Assembly: GCF_000746525.1 (NCBI RefSeq)
Contig: NZ_CP009048.1
Coordinates: 4,281,501 to 4,345,500 of the forward strand
Direction: 5' to 3'
DNA: 64,000 nt
Source of the DNA: Pseudomonas alkylphenolica
Lineage (GTDB): Bacteria > Pseudomonadota > Gammaproteobacteria > Pseudomonadales > Pseudomonadaceae
Positions 62,483 to 64,000 of this stretch are shown here, piece by piece (positions within the stretch are counted from its first letter, which is position 1; every line of letters begins with the position of its first letter). A program made the position numbers and the translations under genes. The notes beneath the pieces were generated by a model. That model was not told the DNA's origin, ran no database searches, and was given only the letters and a program-made list of their open reading frames with translations.

Positions 62483-63661
62483 ATGCTGCTCAATCTGTTC
62501 AATGAAATGCGCGCGGCCAAAGTACCCGTATCGGTGCGTGAGCTGCTTGATTTGCTCAATGCCCTCAAGCAGCGGGTGACCTTTGCCGACATGGACGAGT
62601 TCTACTTCCTGGCGCGGGCGATCCTGGTCAAGGACGAACGCCATTTCGACAAGTTCGACCGGGCCTTTTCCGCCTACTTCAAGGGCCTGGAAAACCTCGA
62701 CCGGCACCTCGAAGCGCTGATTCCCGAAGACTGGCTGCGCAAGGAGTTCGAGCGCTCGCTGACCGACGAGGAACGCGCGCAGATCCAGTCCCTGGGTGGT
62801 CTGGACAAGCTGATCGAAGAGTTCAAGAAACGCCTGGAAGAACAGAAGGAACGCCATGCCGGTGGCAACAAGTGGATCGGCACCGGCGGTACCAGCCCGT
62901 TCGGTTCGGGGGGCTATAACCCCGAAGGGATTCGCATCGGCGATGCCGGTAAACGCCAGGGCAAGGCGGTCAAGGTCTGGGACCAGCGCGAGTACAAGAA
63001 CCTCGATGACCAGGTCGAACTGGGCACGCGCAATATCAAGCTGGCCCTGCGCCGCTTGCGCAAGTTCGCGCGCCAGGGTGCGGCCGAAGAGCTGGATATC
63101 GACGGCACCATCGACCACACCGCCCGCGATGCCGGCCTGCTCAACATCCAGATGCGCCCGGAGCGGCGCAACAGCGTCAAGTTGCTGCTGCTGTTCGACA
63201 TTGGCGGCTCGATGGACGCTCACGTAAAGATCTGCGAAGAGCTGTTCTCGGCCTGCAAGACCGAGTTCAAGCACCTGGAGTACTACTACTTCCACAACTT
63301 CGTTTATGAGTCGGTGTGGAAGAACAACATGCGCCGCACCTCTGAACGTACCTCGACCATGGACCTGCTGCACAAGTACGGGGCCGACTACAAAGTGGTG
63401 TTCGTTGGCGATGCGGCCATGGCGCCCTACGAGATCACCCAGCCGGGCGGTAGCGTCGAGCACTGGAACGAAGAAGCCGGTTACGTGTGGATGCAGCGCT
63501 TCATGGAGAAGTACAAGAAGCTTATCTGGATCAACCCTTACCCCAAGGACACCTGGGGGTATACCGCTTCGACCAACATCGTGCGCGAGTTGATCGAAGA
63601 CCGGATGTATCCGTTGACCTTGCGCGGGTTGGAAGAAGGGATGCGGTTTTTGTCCAAGTGA
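62483..63661 (+). CDS. VWA (CoxE-like) domain protein
   Basis: A 392-aa partner of the MoxR ATPase. The C-terminal half is a von Willebrand A domain: the MIDAS start is LLFDIGGSMDAHVKICEE (DxGGS instead of DxSxS), followed by YYFHNFVYESVW and a GDAAMAPYE strand. The N-terminal half is helical and contains the EKERHAGGNK-like linker region. The pair probably forms a chaperone for protein or cofactor assembly. Confidence 0.9.
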   Translation: MLLNLFNEMRAAKVPVSVRELLDLLNALKQRVTFADMDEFYFLARAILVKDERHFDKFDRAFSAYFKGLENLDRHLEALIPEDWLRKEFERSLTDEERAQIQSLGGLDKLIEEFKKRLEEQKERHAGGNKWIGTGGTSPFGSGGYNPEGIRIGDAGKRQGKAVKVWDQREYKNLDDQVELGTRNIKLALRRLRKFARQGAAEELDIDGTIDHTARDAGLLNIQMRPERRNSVKLLLLFDIGGSMDAHVKICEELFSACKTEFKHLEYYYFHNFVYESVWKNNMRRTSERTSTMDLLHKYGADYKVVFVGDAAMAPYEITQPGGSVEHWNEEAGYVWMQRFMEKYKKLIWINPYPKDTWGYTASTNIVRELIEDRMYPLTLRGLEEGMRFLSK

Positions 63662-63666
63662 AGCTA

Positions 63667-63730
63667 TCGCGGGGCAAGCCCGCTCCCACAGGGCTCAGAT
63701 CATTCCTGTGGGAGCGGGCTTGCCCCGCGA
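63667..63730. repeat. REP doublet between VWA gene and pxpC-like gene
   Basis: Inverted 23-nt units at 63667-63689 and 63708-63730, identical to the copies at 13.1 and 59.2 kb, in the gap between convergent genes. Confidence 0.92.
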
Positions 63731-64000
63731 TCAGCTTTCAAACCGCTGCAAATAATCCCGATGCTCCCGCCAGGCCGTTTCCTGCACCACTGGCCTGAAC
63801 CTGACCACACTCCCCGGCAACCGCTGCGCCAGCCGCGCCAACGCCAACGGCGTCAACGCCCCCAGGCGTGGATACCCGCCAATGGTCTGGCGATCATTAA
63901 GCAGCACGATCGGCTGCCCATCCGGTGGCACCTGCACCGCCCCCAGCGGAATCCCCTCGGAAATCATCGGCGCGCCCTGATACTGCAAGGCAGGGCCCAG
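63731..64000 (-). CDS. 5-oxoprolinase subunit C-like protein, 5' end outside window
   Basis: The last 90 codons of a biotin-dependent carboxyltransferase-family (PxpC/KipA) protein: ISEGIPLGAVQVPPDGQPIV opens the family C-terminal region, then LNDRQTIGGYPRLGALTP. PxpC works with PxpA/B to open 5-oxoproline to glutamate using ATP. Partner genes would be expected beyond the right edge. Confidence 0.88.
   Translation of the reverse strand: MGPALQYQGAPMISEGIPLGAVQVPPDGQPIVLLNDRQTIGGYPRLGALTPLALARLAQRLPGSVVRFRPVVQETAWREHRDYLQRFES

Overview
The window reads as Pseudomonas chromosomal DNA, probably from the P. putida/P. fluorescens lineage. The host parts are GC-rich and densely coded. Identical 23-nt REP doublets (motif beginning TCGCGGGGCAAGC) lie between host genes at three places. 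The gene content (AceK, LpxO, CvfB, a DUF2790 protein, a DUF6279 lipoprotein, an ECF sigma/DGPF operon) also fits that genus. No rRNA, tRNA or CRISPR array was found.

Region 1 (1-16.1 kb) is ordinary housekeeping and stress genes. It starts with a leftward operon of an ECF sigma factor (running off the left edge) with SRPBCC, YCII/DGPF, SnoaL-like and GyrI-like partners. Then come a LysE exporter, an orphan HicB, a PLP ammonia-lyase divergent from a MocR regulator, an alkylation-repair pair (AlkA-like glycosylase and Ada), peptide deformylase, a YihY membrane protein, CsbD, CvfB, a lipoprotein, AceK and a DMT transporter.

Region 2 (16.4-32.6 kb) is one rightward catabolic cluster. It holds an ABC importer, two SDRs, a cupin, an alpha/beta-hydrolase, an IclR regulator, a TPP enzyme, an aspartate-dehydrogenase-like enzyme, an aldehyde dehydrogenase, an extradiol-type VOC dioxygenase, two small proteins, a Rieske oxygenase with its reductase, a RidA protein and, behind its own promoter, an OprP-like porin. 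The set suggests uptake, ring hydroxylation, ring cleavage and deamination of an aromatic, perhaps amino-substituted, compound. An 18-bp motif (16/18 identical) precedes both the ABC operon and the porin.

Region 3 (about 32,991-58,410) is a 25.4-kb mobile island that cuts a DMT/EamA transporter gene in two. The N-terminal half is at 58.4-58.9 kb and the C-terminal half at 32.6-33.0 kb. Removing the island restores one 297-codon frame. At its right end sits a translationally coupled operon of three large tyrosine recombinases plus a small coiled-coil protein, the layout described for GInt elements. The cargo is mostly defence-like: an XRE regulator with a 196-aa protein and a DEAD/H helicase, a YkgJ-type protein, a broken reverse-transcriptase remnant, a PD-(D/E)XK-like gene interrupted by an IS21-family element, a very large VPA1262-like protein, a HEPN-like protein, a Pycsar-like gene set and a type II Thoeris pair.

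The most unusual part is 46.2-50.6 kb. There a single-domain class III nucleotide cyclase, a cyclic-nucleotide-binding/TIR effector, a tandem two-domain cyclase with complementary half sites, and an E2-like cysteine-rich protein are collinear. This looks like a Pycsar system with a ubiquitin-conjugation-like accessory, similar in logic to E2-only CBASS.

Region 4 (58.4-64 kb) returns to the host. It contains the transporter's N-terminal half preceded by a valine-rich leader peptide and attenuator-like hairpins, then LpxO, CysK, a MoxR ATPase with its VWA partner, and the end of a PxpC-like gene that runs off the right edge.
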